A stretch of 64,000 bases of DNA, from NCBI GenBank assembly GCA_030142905.1, contig JASJOG010000086.1, forward strand, positions 744,001 to 808,000, in the 5' to 3' direction. This DNA is from Heliopora coerulea. Lineage: Eukaryota > Cnidaria > Anthozoa > Scleralcyonacea > Helioporidae. Position numbers and translations under genes: made by a program. The notes under the pieces are model-generated. The model saw only the letters and a program-made list of their open reading frames with translations. It was not told the DNA's origin and searched no databases. Each line of letters opens with the position of its first letter. Position 1 is the stretch's first letter. Positions 38,168 through 49,625 of this stretch are shown piece after piece.

Positions 38168-41100
38168 TTAATTAAGTTTGTTCTTGTCGTAGACGCATTC
38201 GTGGTCAGCACACACCATTCCTGGACAGTTACAATCTTCATTGGCAACGCACCTCTTCTTGAACATCTTTGGACACTAGAGAAATCGAACGTTGCGGGAA
38301 GTTAGTATACCAACGTGGTTGGTACATGACCTGTACTTGTTGGTACATGGTTGATACATGACCTGTACTTGTTGGTACATGGTTGATACATGACTTGTAC
38401 TTGTTGGTACATGGTTGATACATGACCTGTACTTGTTGGTACATGGTTGATACATGACCTGTACTTGTTGGTACGTTACTTCATTGTATGAATAAGAGTG
38501 TACCCTTTTTATTTGCGAGTTTTGATGTATTGAACCATGGAGGTGCTAGTGAGTCTTGTGATACTTCACAACGAGTGGATAAAATCGTAGCGAGTCTTGA
38601 GAAAAGCTGGACAAGGAGATTGACGTCGAACTAAAAAGTTTGCTTGGGCCCAGTGCACTACTTCGGCGCAACCGATTCACGATCTGTATTGTTCCCCCCC
38701 CCCTAAATGACTTCCAGTATATTAAAACTGATATGTGGAGCGCAAAAGCAATGAACTTACTCGTTGTCTCTCGACGATATCCCTTATGCTGATTTCATGG
38801 CATACATGATTGAAGTTACAGATCAATCTTTCTTTCGACCCACATTCGCATTCCGTGTCAGTTTTACACGACATGTCGTACACGTCTGGGCACTAAATCA
38901 CGAGAAATAAGAACGTTTCAGATGTTTTGATCCACTTCATAAACCGTACCGCACCAAGCGGTACTGGCTGCGGAAGGCATACCCTTTCAGCTCGGCTTCG
39001 TAGGGATTGGGCTTAAAGCCCTAGCCACACGAATGCAACGTCGTGATTCAACGTTGTTCAACATTGTTGAAATTAATATTTTGTTTTCGTTTGGCCACCA
39101 TGTTGCATCATGTAAGATGTTGAACGAAGTATGATTTCCCTCAAACATTTGATGCGACATTGTTCAACATTTCTCTTGTTCTCATGTGTCAACAACAAAG
39201 TTGCACTGGTTTGGCCGCGCGCTTCAACACTGTTGCACTCGCGCACGCGCAGCAAGTCATCTCTCATGCGAGGGCAATGGGTAGTTTCGCCTAAAATTCG
39301 GGATCATTCGTCGCAGATCTCTAAGTGATAGATACAGTATGAGCGGCCGATTTGTATGCGATTCACAAGGCGAGCCGTAGTAAATCGCATACAGATCGGA
39401 CGCGAATATTGTATCTTTTTTAAAATGCGAATACATTTAAATGGCCACGTTTGCCGGTTATTTTGAAGTTTTGGTAAATTTTAACGTAGAAAATCGAAGA
39501 GAAAAGTTCCTAATTCTAATTAGTATTCTTGTATGCGATTTACAGAACACTAATTAGGAGCCAAAATCTTTTGTGTTTCCTTTATGAATTATTTCATTAA
39601 TAATTCATATTTTAATAACCACAAATCGAGTCTACTCCAGAAAACATGTTGCATTCGTTTGACCGCGCAGTCCAACACCTTCCAACAAAGTTGAATTCAA
39701 CCATGTTGAATGATGGTGCATTTGTTTGGCCGGGGCTTAAGGCTGCTTTCCTCTAGGCAGATTTTACCTCGTGAACTGACATTTCTTTGTGTAAAATGAG
39801 CAGGTTTCTCATTAGTTACAGTTGATAGCTTGTGAGATAAAAGAAAAGGTCGATAGATAGGACATGGCATTTACGCTCGATCGCTAACTGTCAAGTTGAT
39901 AATTCTGAAGGAAAATCTCGAGTGTCCAAATCTCAGTTGACAGAGCATCGCACTAAATTCGCGAGGTTGCGGGTTCGATTCCCAGCCGGATGGCCCAAAG
40001 TTGCATTTTTCGCAACAGGTCCGGGTTGAATCTTAAGAATATCTAGACACTCGAGATTCTCCTCTTTCAGAACTACCAACTTAAAAGAAAAAGTCGCTTC
40101 ACGCGTTAAAACTCGCCGGGCGGAAAACAGCCTTTATAAAGCTGTATCTGGCCGTGCCATGTTACTCCGGCGGTAATCATCCAAAAGCACAAGAAAAGAC
40201 GCCAAACCTGTGTTTCTACAAGAGGGAGGGTAGCTCAAGAGTCAGCCAGGTACCGCTCAACTTACATCGCTTTATCGGCTGAATTTAGCTGGCCACCAAA
40301 GCTGTACCAATGTGCGCCGCACGCCTTAAGTCACAGACCCACTGTCGCCGTGTCGCTGTAGCTTAGCGATACATTTGTGCGGTTACCAAGGCTTGTCGCT
40401 ATATCGGTGGGACTGCGTCGCTGAGTCGCTCGCGAAAAATTCGAGAATAGCGTCGTTCGAGGAGGTTCTAATAAACACAAATTGTACCCCGTGCCTTATG
40501 ATATGTCACGGACGGACTATAAGAATGAGAAAATGAAGTCGAATGCTAGGCAAAAGACTGGTTTAAAGCTGTTTTCTACTTGGCAAATTTTATCGCATAA
40601 ATCGACATTTCTTTGTGTAAATTGAACAGGTTTCTCATTAGTTCCAGTCGAGAGCCTATGAGACGAAAGAAAAAGTCGCCTCGCGCGATAAAATTTGCCA
40701 AGTAGAAAACATTTGTGTTGTTCAATTTATTCGATTTATCGCTAGCGACTTTTACAGTGTGTTTAGCCACTTGTCGCTTGGTCGCCGGTCGCCTTGTCAC
40801 TGAGCTCTAGCGACCCAGCGACGCGATAGTGTGTCTCTGCCTTTACGAAGCCGTGGCATGCGACACGGCTTGGCATGGCTAAAGTTCAGCTTATAAACTA
40901 AGGGTGATCGTGCTGTGCGGACACGTCTGCTTCAACTTATGTAAAAACTCGTAGAGACTTGTTACGAAATGCGTTCTTGTACCTTTCGACCCACGCACGG
41001 CTTACCTTACAAACTAAGCCTTATTCACCCCTTCCATTTTTCACCCATAGCCAATCTCCCGCTAATGGAAGTAAAGTTATTGACAATTTCTGAGACTGTC

Positions 41101-41263
41101 TGCAGTCTCGCGTTCTTTCTGATCGCGCTCATTCACTTCACCTTCCGACAATATGCGTTGCACTTACCTCCAATTCCGCATCGTTTCTGCTCGAAGGCAA
41201 ACCGGATGAAGTTACGATGCAACCAAGAAGCGCCAAGAACATAAAACTTGACCAGGACATCAT
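38168..41263 (-). CDS. Secreted protein with two six-cysteine modules
   Basis: Three exons join in phase to 111 residues: 41263-41168, 38892-38761 and 38275-38168. Exon 1 gives a signal peptide (MMSWSSFMFLALLGCIVTSS) and a short acidic linker ending in AELE. Exons 2 and 3 each encode one module beginning C-P. Cysteine spacing is C-x7-C-x5-C-x-C-x7-C-x5-C in exon 2 and C-x7-C-x5-C-x-C-x4-C-x4-C in exon 3. All splice phases are 0, so modules can be added or lost without frame change. Donors are GTAAGT and acceptors TTTAG/CTCTAG. The family is not one I can name; EB/WAP/Dickkopf-like secreted folds, a peptide toxin or a defence peptide are all possible. The stop is followed by ATTAAA. Confidence 0.8.
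38317..38472. repeat. 32-bp tandem repeat, about five units
   Basis: The unit reads TTGGTACATGGTTGATACAT followed by GACCTGTACTTG and is nearly identical in each copy. It sits in intron 2 of the cysteine-rich gene, about 40 bp from its exon 3 acceptor. There are no spacers between units, so it is not a CRISPR array. Confidence 0.95.
39013..39740. mobile_element. MITE of about 730 bp in intron 1 of the cysteine-rich gene
   Basis: The left end (TTAAAGCCCTAGCCACACGA) is the imperfect complement of the right end (TTTGGCCGGGGCTTAA). Many CAACATTGTTGAA / TTCAACATG motifs occur in both orientations. There is no ORF of interest. Confidence 0.75.
39741..40132. mobile_element. MITE family D, copy 1, interrupted by a tRNA-like insert
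   Basis: Ends GGCTGCTTTCCTCTAGGCAG and GCCGGGCGGAAAACAGCC are imperfect inverted repeats, like the intact copy at 40571-40710. The element is split by 39853-40081, which is flanked by a 15-bp duplication (TAAAAGAAAAGGTCG at 39838 and TAAAAGAAAAAGTCG at 40082). Confidence 0.8.
39853..40081 (+). mobile_element. tRNA-like insertion with 15-bp target-site duplication
   Basis: A pol III B box (GGGTTCGATTCCCAGCC, about 39971-39987) follows a GAGCATCGCAC stretch. The outer parts are complementary: AATTCTGAAGGAAAATCTCG and CGAGATTCTCCTCTTTCAGA. The duplication on both sides and the empty site in the sister MITE show it as a discrete insertion. Confidence 0.75.
40327..40846. mobile_element. MITE family E hosting a nested family D copy
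   Basis: The left end TAAGTCACAGACCCACTGTC is complementary to the right end around 40808-40846 (GCGATAGTGTGTCTCTGCC). GTCGC/GCGAC words fill both flanks. The family D MITE at 40571-40710 lies inside it. Confidence 0.75.
40571..40710. mobile_element. MITE family D, intact copy (140 bp, perfect 26-bp inverted ends)
   Basis: The left end GTTTTCTACTTGGCAAATTT.. (40571-40596) is exactly repeated in inverse at 40685-40710. The core is shared with 39741-40132 (GACATTTCTTTGTGTAAA, CAGGTTTCTCATTAGTT). It has no coding capacity. Confidence 0.92.
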
Positions 41264-44200
41264 TTTGACAAACGGTTTATTTGGATAAACAGTTCGGAAA
41301 ACCTTAAACACAACAAGAACAAAATTCTTTAACAACTAAAACTTGTCGTACCAAGATAATGGTTTTTTTAAATTTAGTTTTAACACACTCGGGATTAGTG
41401 GACCCCAACAAGTGATCCCACTTTGACCTCCTACCTTGGTTGGAATTTTGGTGGATTGGGATACTTTCCAAATGTTCACAGGAAATTTGCCAATGTTTGT
41501 CGTGGATTTTCCGAACTTACTGCTAAAACTCCTGTTTTCAACAAAGGTTTGACAAGAAAGATAGTCTGACAAAGATGCTGTCTCTGGTCCCTACTTTTAG
41601 TTTGATGACAAGAAGTTCGGAATTGTTTACAGTAAGATAAGTAAATTCAAAGAAACGTTCGAAAATTTTCCCGGTATCAGTGCAGCTTTCCAAATTTTTG
41701 AAACTTTATGGTAATTACCCGACTTTCAACCAAGTTAGGAATTCAAGGTAGGAGCTCACGTAGAATGTAGTTTCCCCTGTCATTTTTCATTTTCTTGGGT
41801 GTAGGTGTCAATGAATAAAAAAGTCGACTGTTTAACACCATTGAGCTAACGTTGAAGTATACGGAGCAAGAGAATTACCAGACGTAACATTTATAACTTT
41901 AGAAATAGAATTCCTGAGAAGCTTAAACACTAGCCTTTAGATTGTAATAATTAGGTTCTTAAATAAATTCGCCATAACTTAACTCAAATTTTGCTTCTTA
42001 CCGCAAAGAATGCAGCTAGAATTCCTGTCTCTTTTAGCCTGCGTTAAGGACGATCGTGACCGCGGAATATTTAAAAAAAAAAGCATAGTTCGAGTTTTAG
42101 TTTCACCGAAGCGCACCTTAAATCCACTCAGCTTATCATTAGTTAGTGCAAGATCGATACACTTTGGAGTAGCAGAAAATTTAAATCCACATAGTTACTA
42201 ATGTGTTTTCATGACTTTTTGAAAACTTGTTCGACAACGTAACACATTTAAGCTAGGTTTACAGCAAACTACTGTATACTTGTCAACTATCGTGTGCACT
42301 TAGTAATTTCCAGCAGACCATTATCCCTTCGTTTCTAGTAAACGAGGGTATTAGATCCTAGAATCTTTTTCCCCATCGCTGAACCATTGCATTCCGGCCT
42401 TCCGCCGTCGAATGGCATTCAACAATTGGTTCGACTTCAAAACTTGTTCAAACTTATGACTTGAAATGAAGTTAAAGTCTAACAGGGTATATGTGTATAT
42501 TCAAAATATTGCATTTTCGATACTCATTCTGATGGATGAGACGTTTGTTTGTAGATATTTCGTTATGGTAAATAAAGGGCTGAACTTGACATTCGTCCTC
42601 TGGTCCATTGTCGGCGTTACTTTGCGGTTTGCAGATTAATAAACTTATGAGGAAACTACTAAAGGATCGTAAGACTACAACAGCTTTTTTGTTAATCTCT
42701 GCTGTTTATGTTGGGTTTTGTCTTGCGGCAAATAAAGCTTGTTTATTTACATATCGTTTTAGAAAATTCAATGTAACAGTGCTTCAGGACGGAACTGAAA
42801 CTTCGTTCATCTCTTGCAATTACATGATTTAAATATCAGTAACGCATAATCGGAACGTTTTGACTTCCTTTATAACCTGCCCGAAAGTCTTCGCTAGTCA
42901 CCACGTTTCCTTTGAAAGCAAACTGGTATTTTTACGTCTCTGTCGTGACCGATATTTCTCACTTGTGAAGAAGGAAAAACCTTTAGGCTCTTTAATTAAT
43001 GCTTGGACATTTTAAAAAGGCGAAACTATAAAACATGTGCAATGTTCGTCATTTCTTCAAATCATTTGGCCTTGGCAAGAAGCATCCTAATAGGGAAACG
43101 AATGAAGCTTTTCGCATGGCAGTGATGCCTCTCGCTTGATGAACTGAATGAACTTAAGATAGCTGTGCATCTGGATAAAAGCCTGCGTTTCTGTCCTTGG
43201 ATCAGGATAGTGACCTATTCCTTGTTATGACGCTCAACTGGAAACAACGCATTCCTACCTACCGATATTCTGAAGGATTTCAATACTTGTATTACTTCTC
43301 ACGTTTCAGAGTTCCCCTTCTCGTTGCGCAAGGTCGTCCACTTCTTCCAGAGTCACAGCTTGTCTCTTTCACACGCTGACAAGATTGAAGGGGAAATTAG
43401 CGCGACTAGCTTATATGAGCATCCGACAGTTATGCAGTAAAATTAATAGGGATTAGAAACACAATAGGACTCCGTCATGTATTATGAAAATCAATACTAT
43501 CGATTTGACTGATATCCAAGCCTATTATGCCAAAACAAACGACCTGTGTGGTCAACTTATCATTTGAAATATTTAAATATGAGTATGAATTTTGGTCAAT
43601 TGTATATTTTTTTGTTTACAATGAAACGTTCACCTTTCTGTTTGGTCTATTTCATAGCATTACGTATACAATTTACAGTTTGTTCTATACTCATTCAAAT
43701 AGTTCTCAATTGTTGCTTTATACGCGGCGGATGAATCCAGAGGAACGTATTAAATTTCGCATAGCTTTGAAAGAGGAAACGTTTAAGATGAATCGCATTT
43801 TTACAAGGAAATGTGTTATCGAACTATTTGATCTTTTTTATCATACTTAAAGGCTTTTACAAGTTCAATTTAGTCATCTTTAACGGTGGAAATATGCTCA
43901 AAATTGACGCTATTTCCAAAGAGATTTTGTGTGCCTTAGATCATGATACTGTCATAGCTGTTTTTACTTGAGCATCGAAACAATAATGAACCTCGAATTA
44001 TCCGCGCATGAATTAAGACCGTACGATCGAGATGTTCTACATTTGTGGTGGATTAAAATGAACTTCCAATAAAATGCCACATTTTGGTAACTTAATCCTT
44101 TATGGCGCTGTATTTTTTAGTTTTATATTGAATAACTTAATATGGACACATATTTACACATAATGGTAGATAACAATGTAGCTATATAGAATAGTATATA

Positions 44201-44400
44201 TGAGTACTATTAATGCTTCCGAGACTGACAACGAGCACTCTGCTATTTTATTCTGGTTAACCCCATACTGTTACTCGTCAAGGCAGACCTCCATTTGCGA
44301 AAGTGTTCGATGTGAAACTTCTTGTAAGTTGCTATATTTGAATAATTTAATCCAATTAAGGAGTTCTATTTTTTTAGTTTTCGTGAATAATGAATTTAAT
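41264..44400. other. Spacer upstream of the cysteine-rich gene
   Basis: No supported gene is seen. Open frames at 42010, 42608, 43197 and 43527 have no family resemblance. AT content is high throughout. A partial dispersed repeat (TTTATTCTGGTTAACCCC, TACTCGTCAAGG) is at 44245-44300. Confidence 0.45.
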
Positions 44401-44634
44401 GACTGAACAGAAGGAAATGAATGAATGATTGAATGAATGAATGAATGAATGATGAATTTAACACGAAAAACCAAGCTTTCCTAAAAGGGTCTTAGCTTTG
44501 CTAAAATGAATTTGAACTCAGCCTGTCCTTCTAATTATACGGCTGCTTTGCATGAAAGTTTTATAAACTACAACAAAAGTGTTCATATAAAAATATATAT
44601 ATTGATTACTTATAGCACCATTGGCTCAGTTTCT

Positions 44635-44760
44635 TCTGTTCTAAGGAAGTTGATAAATAACTTATCAACCTCATAAACTTATTCATGAGATTGATACCTA
44701 CTTATCAACCTGATAAAATTATTCACGAGGTTGACATCTGGTTATCAACTTGTAAATGTA
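44635..44760. repeat. Imperfect tandem repeat with TTATCAACCT units
   Basis: Three diverged units contain CTTATCAACCTSATAAA followed by TTATTCAYGAGRTTGA. No further structure is seen. Confidence 0.55.
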
Positions 44761-45154
44761 ATAGATCGCTCAAGCTGGTACTTCCTTGCAAATATTAAGT
44801 ACGACTTAAAACGTAAAAATATATAATCCATCAACACGTGCAAACAAACTGGCAATATTTATTCTACTAGTAAGCACTATCGCCAGCAATATTTCTTTTG
44901 GAAACTTTCAGTATTTTCTATAACCATGTCCAAATATTTATTGATTTTATATCGTAGAAAATGGAAATATCTGGAAGGAAAGTCAACTGAGATTAGTCAA
45001 ACTTTGCTAAATTAGTTTTAGAAAACCTCACCAATGATGATATAAGGCGGTTATATATCTTAGATCTAGGTGTTTTAGCGATATATCAACCTTCGGGCTT
45101 CGCTTTCAGGTTTATATAACGCTTAAGCACGTCGGTCACTGTATATAACCGTTA

Positions 45155-45660
45155 CTTATTAACCTAGTGTGAGGTCTGTACGGGAAACTATATGCCTGAG
45201 GTTTTCGTACAGACCGATTGACGAAGGAGCGAGGTCTGTGCGGAAAAACCGAGGGCAAATACTTTCCCGTACAGCCCGAAAAAGCGAGGTTAATAAGGAA
45301 TTTATTATATGGCTTTTGGCTTCTTTTTTTAATCGCTTTTAACGAAGCTTTGTGTTCGTGAGTTAGCGGCTTGGGTTTACTTGCTTGTTTTTACCAATTA
45401 CTTCGTGTTTTTTTGCATCAGTTCATCAGGGTTTTCTGCTTAAAATTACTGCTGAGAAGACTTAACTAGTACTTTTTTTGGTATTTTGTTATTGTAAATC
45501 TTTTCTAAAACACCTGAATCTGGTTTGTCTTCAAATCAACTCGGAAATTTTTCCGCCACAACTAGCCGGCCTGTACGAAAAACTTATTGCATGGCTAAGC
45601 AGCCAATCATTGTGCGCCATTTTGCGTACAGACCGGATAGTGAGCTCAGCCATATAATAA
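45155..45660 (-). mobile_element. Composite MITE C, copy 2 (506 bp, inverted relative to copy 1)
   Basis: Read on the minus strand it matches 26429-26932 from end to end, including both palindromic modules and the repeated GGTCTGTACG motif. The immediately adjacent 45040-45154 carries a GGTTATATA/TATATAACC palindrome that may be another element end. Confidence 0.85.
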
Positions 45661-45867
45661 GGTATATGTATAATGTATATGTAGCATACAACATCTAATA
45701 ATATGAATCTGCCATTTCGTATCACAGATCCATGAGTTTGATCTGTTACTATACAATTTACTATTTTTGAATTGAAAATTTTAGTATATAGTAAATAATA
45801 AAGTAAATTATTCTCCTCGGTCCAGAATCCGAAATTACCACGCGTTATGATTGGCTAACGAGTGGTA

Positions 45868-46000
45868 CAGGCCTCGCGGGCTAAACCCGCTTGGACTTCA
45901 CTTACTGCACGGACCTCGCGGGCTAAACCCGCTTGGACTTTACTTACTGCACGGACCTCGCGGGCTAGACCCGCTTGAACGTCACTTACTGCACGGACCT
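45868..46000. repeat. 42-bp tandem repeat, three units
   Basis: Each unit is CCTCGCGGGCTAAACCCGCT followed by TGGACTTCACTTACTGCACGGA. A small GCGGG/CCCGC hairpin sits in each copy. Because 42 is a multiple of three, one frame stays open through it; there is no ATG start and I do not treat it as coding. Confidence 0.9.
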
Positions 46001-46042
46001 CGGATCCCCCACCACGTTCTTTACAGTCAAGACTTCAGATAA

Positions 46043-48734
46043 AGTTGTCCCTGTACGGGGTAATGATAATATTTTACCAACTTCATACTAAAACAATTAG
46101 AGAACTCGCCTGTTCATAAAAACTCGAGCTTACACTTGCCTCTAAAAGCGAGGAAAAATATTTGCCTGTGAATCTAATGGTCTACAAATTCATTTAACCC
46201 ATGTTATATTTACTTTTTTATATCGCAGATTCCTGCGGGCAAAAACAAAAAAAAAATTGCTTCTCTCAGCGTGGATGTTCATGCCCAGGGTGAACACACT
46301 GTGGACCGGCTTCGTCAGCTAATTATTGTGTACTGTTTAAAATATTACCAGTAAAGGCTCTCAAAAAATTTATGGGCATTTAATTGCCTGGCATTTCAAC
46401 TCGCCCACAGCTTGCTACTGTAATTGATTGTACAGCTGAAGTTTGCGAAGGGGATTAATATTGTAGCCCCAAATTGTTGTTTTCGTGGGAAACGAGTTTG
46501 CGTTGCGCCCACTTAGGTTAAATGAAACTTGGCACTTTGGTGAATTGGGTATTTTGTTCGTATGGTTCAGGTCTTGCTTACATTCAAGTCTTGACCGCCT
46601 TAGTTTGTAAGTCGTATCTACATGGTCGGAACAATGTCATTGCTTCCTCAAACTGTTTCACTCCCACTGACCGAGAAAAAAATTAGCTTTCTTAAGAAGC
46701 ATGCTAATCCTTTATTATACAAGAGTAAAGGGTTCAGGAAGGGACACTTAATTCGGAGGCTTCATTTGCAGGATATCCGACGATTTGCCAATGCTTGTGA
46801 AATTCAAATCATCAGAAAGTGTTTTTGAACACAGACAGGACTCGTACTAATCGGTAACACTAAAGATAAACGAACCGTCGAACGAAGCAAAGGAACCACA
46901 TATTTTTTTCTCTTCAATATGAAACAGTTTTAGTAGTCAGAAAGGCGCTTCACGCCTAAGTGAATTGACAAACTTTGTTAGCATCTTTCATTATACGTGT
47001 TTTTTTTTGTTTGAGAGCGTCTCCCACTGTAATTGTCACTTCGTTAGCTAAGGTATAATAAGTTAGATATTCGCTTCAGTACCTTACCGATACCGTAAAT
47101 TTGTTTTATAATTAAACGTCCTCACAATCCATGTATACAAGCAGCAGTCTTTGATGCAGGTTTTTTTGTTTTTGGTTTTCTTTGCACTTTTTCATTCTTC
47201 GTTGCCTCTGGCCTTCAAGATAAGATCTACTTTAAAAACTGAGCGACAGGGGCCGGCCTTCGTCTTTGGTTTCTGAATTAATTTTTGAAAACGTTTTGTA
47301 GCAAGGGACATACTGTAGTTGTAGAGATAAGACGTGATACCTTTATCATGTCTATGTTAGCTGTGGACATACAGTGGTAATATGTGCTTTATAGTGAGAA
47401 TTATTGATAAGGTCGTGATATCTGTCATCTTTGTATTTGTCAGAAATCGTCATATGTAGTAGTAGCCAGAATGCATCTCACATTTACCCCGAGTGGATAT
47501 TAACATCACACAATCGGGATCCTTAATTAAACCAGAATGTACTGTTGGAATTGGAAAACAGAGTTTCGCAGAACGTCCCAGTCATTAAACGTTTTGCCAA
47601 ATGTACATGCCTGCCACTCCGTTTCGTCTCAAAGGATGACAAGAAAAGTGATTGTATGAACAACATGACACTGTGCTTTTCATCTTTTCTCAAACATTTT
47701 GCATTTTTTTTTTATGAGTGCTACTGAGCCCGCATGTGACTATTGTGTGCAGATGCCGTCACTTTTCGAAAATTTAATCCTTGCCTTCAAACTCCAAGTC
47801 CAAACAATCTCTTATGATTTTTAATTTTTCCATTTTGATCATTATAACAGTAATATAACAGCTGCTGAAAATCAAGTTTTCGTGTAAAACTCTCTTGAAT
47901 ATGTAATGAATTTCTTCAAAGACGAAAATGCCAATTTCTTGTATTTTTGAGCCTTTCGTTGCATTTCCAGAATGATTTCTAAAGCGACATTTGACGACTC
48001 ATTTCGTTTTGTTCCATTGTCGAATTTTATTTTACTATTGATCATTAACGTACTTTAGACTTGCACAGCGTGAATATGGTCAATTATTTGCTGCTTTGTT
48101 ATATTTTAAAAATTTAAGGTGACATAGGCCCCATATTCAACTTCGGACAAATATTGATCGAAGAGTCGTTGTATCAGATTGATCTTCCTCATTCTGCCAT
48201 TTCCGATCACCGATATGTCACTCTACTATCTTTACTCCTGTGTTTTACCCTTGACACCGAGACACAAATTTCTATTCGTTATCTTCGATTTTTTGTTCTC
48301 TTACAAGGTGCAGATGTTGAGTTCTTGTTTTCATTCTGCATTCGATTTTTTCTTCACTTTTTTAAACATTGCCGATGATTGTGTATATATATATATTTTC
48401 TAAAATTCATCAAGAATTCAAAAGAAAAATTAAAAAAATCATAACCGTATCGTGCCTTTATATGTGATACACATGTGCCTTTGTGTGAAGTAATAGTTCA
48501 TTTTTTGGCTTAGAAAACAAATTCTCAAACTCTCTTCGCGAATTAGCGTATTAGGAGGTTAATTTTATAAGCCATCGAAAAAACTCGCTTTACTTGCTTA
48601 ATCGGATTTAAAACACGAGGCTACCGCCTCGTTTTTCAAATCCCGATTGAGCACTCCTCGATTTTTTGGAATGGTTATCCCAACAGTATCAAAAATTATT
48701 TAATTAACACACTCAAACGCAAATACAACGACAA
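46043..48734. other. Spacer with no supported gene
   Basis: Short open frames only (46622-46828, 47545-47727, 48154-48403), none with recognisable family features. A palindromic GAGGCTACCGCCTCG stretch with CTCG/CGAG words is at 48560-48665. Confidence 0.45.
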
Positions 48735-49125
48735 ATCTCTTTCAATGACTGGTGAGATGCTCTAACCATTGAGCTACCGAGACTCAGATGGTGCGCTAAG
48801 GTGCAAGTTCGAAATATATATGGGCTATGGGGCTCAGAATCGTTTTCTGAGTACAGGGCTTGACGGTCATTCATCCCTCTTAAGATATATCCAAGCTCTC
48901 ACGTTTCTCAAACAAAAAACTGCATCAATCATTACTAATATATAGTGGCTTCCGCTTAGGTCGCACATATATATCGAACTTACACCTTAGCTCACCATCT
49001 GAGTCTCGGATGCTCAATGGTTAGAGCGTCTCACCGGTCATCAGAAGGTTGCGGGTTCGATCCCCGTCTGGGGCTCAGAATCGTTTTCTGAGTACAGGGC
49101 TTGACGATCATTCATCCCTCTTAAC
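48735..49125. mobile_element. Two head-to-head copies of the tRNA-derived SINE
   Basis: A minus-strand head (48755-48800, CTCTAACCATTGAGCTACCG) is followed by a plus-strand copy. The plus copy has its D-arm at 49011-49030 and a clear B box GGTTCGATCCC at 49054-49064. The same tail beginning GGGGCTCAGAATCGTTTTCT (to CATTCATCCC) occurs after each, at about 48828 and 49071, as a direct repeat. Confidence 0.7.
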
Positions 49126-49127
49126 TT

Positions 49128-49625
49128 ACTAGAGTGTGAACACGCACAATTCATTGCCAACTTCTGTCACCAATACGATAGACTCAATAATCTTTCTTGT
49201 TCTTCAGACTTAACTCCATGCATGAAAAATCTTATTTTTAATAATTATAAAATTCTCTATTCTAATAAGTCTAGTAACACCAATCAACTTTTAATTATAG
49301 AAGCACTGCACATTGAGTTTATTAAACCAGAACTCAACTCGGGTCTTAAGGCTGGCAAAGAGTTGTCTCTTTTCACCTAGATATACTTCTATCAGCTTTT
49401 CTTTTCATCCATAACATCCTTGATCTCTGCCACATCCTGTTATCACCACCTACCACAATTAGATATTACTTATTAACATATGACATGTAAATATAGCCAG
49501 GTAGGCGTTCTTCTTCGTCACCGATGATGTCATCACGATTTTTGTATATATAAAGGCCTAGGTATGTTTATGTAAAGTCACTTGGTCTGAAGATGATTTT
49601 GTAATAAAATCGAAATATTACCATT
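49128..49625 (+). mobile_element. Penelope-like element, 3' fragment
   Basis: The frame ending at the TAG at 49378-49380 reads LLIIEALHIEFIKPELN, the end of a GIY-YIG endonuclease domain (usual form: ESLLI-x-K-x-x-P-x-LN). A downstream region of about 240 bp holds ATATAAAGGCCTAGG and ends with a hammerhead-like core (49587-49615). The reverse transcriptase part is missing, so this is a 5'-truncated copy. Confidence 0.6.
49587..49615 (+). ncRNA. Hammerhead-ribozyme-like core at the Penelope 3' end
   Basis: CTGAAGA (49587-49593) fits the hammerhead CUGANGA box. A 6-bp stem follows (GATTTT 49595-49600, AAAATC 49606-49611) with a 5-nt loop, then GAAA (49612-49615). One extra U (49594) sits between box and stem. 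GGT before and ACC after could form a short helix I. Hammerheads in Penelope-like elements are known; activity of this copy is not established. Confidence 0.4.

Noticed and set aside
38317..38472. Possible CRISPR-like array
   Set aside because: The 32-bp units abut with no unique spacers, and the genome is eukaryotic. It is a simple tandem repeat.
43527..43850. 107-codon frame rich in Phe and Tyr
   Set aside because: Composition follows the AT-rich background and there is no recognisable domain or splice context.
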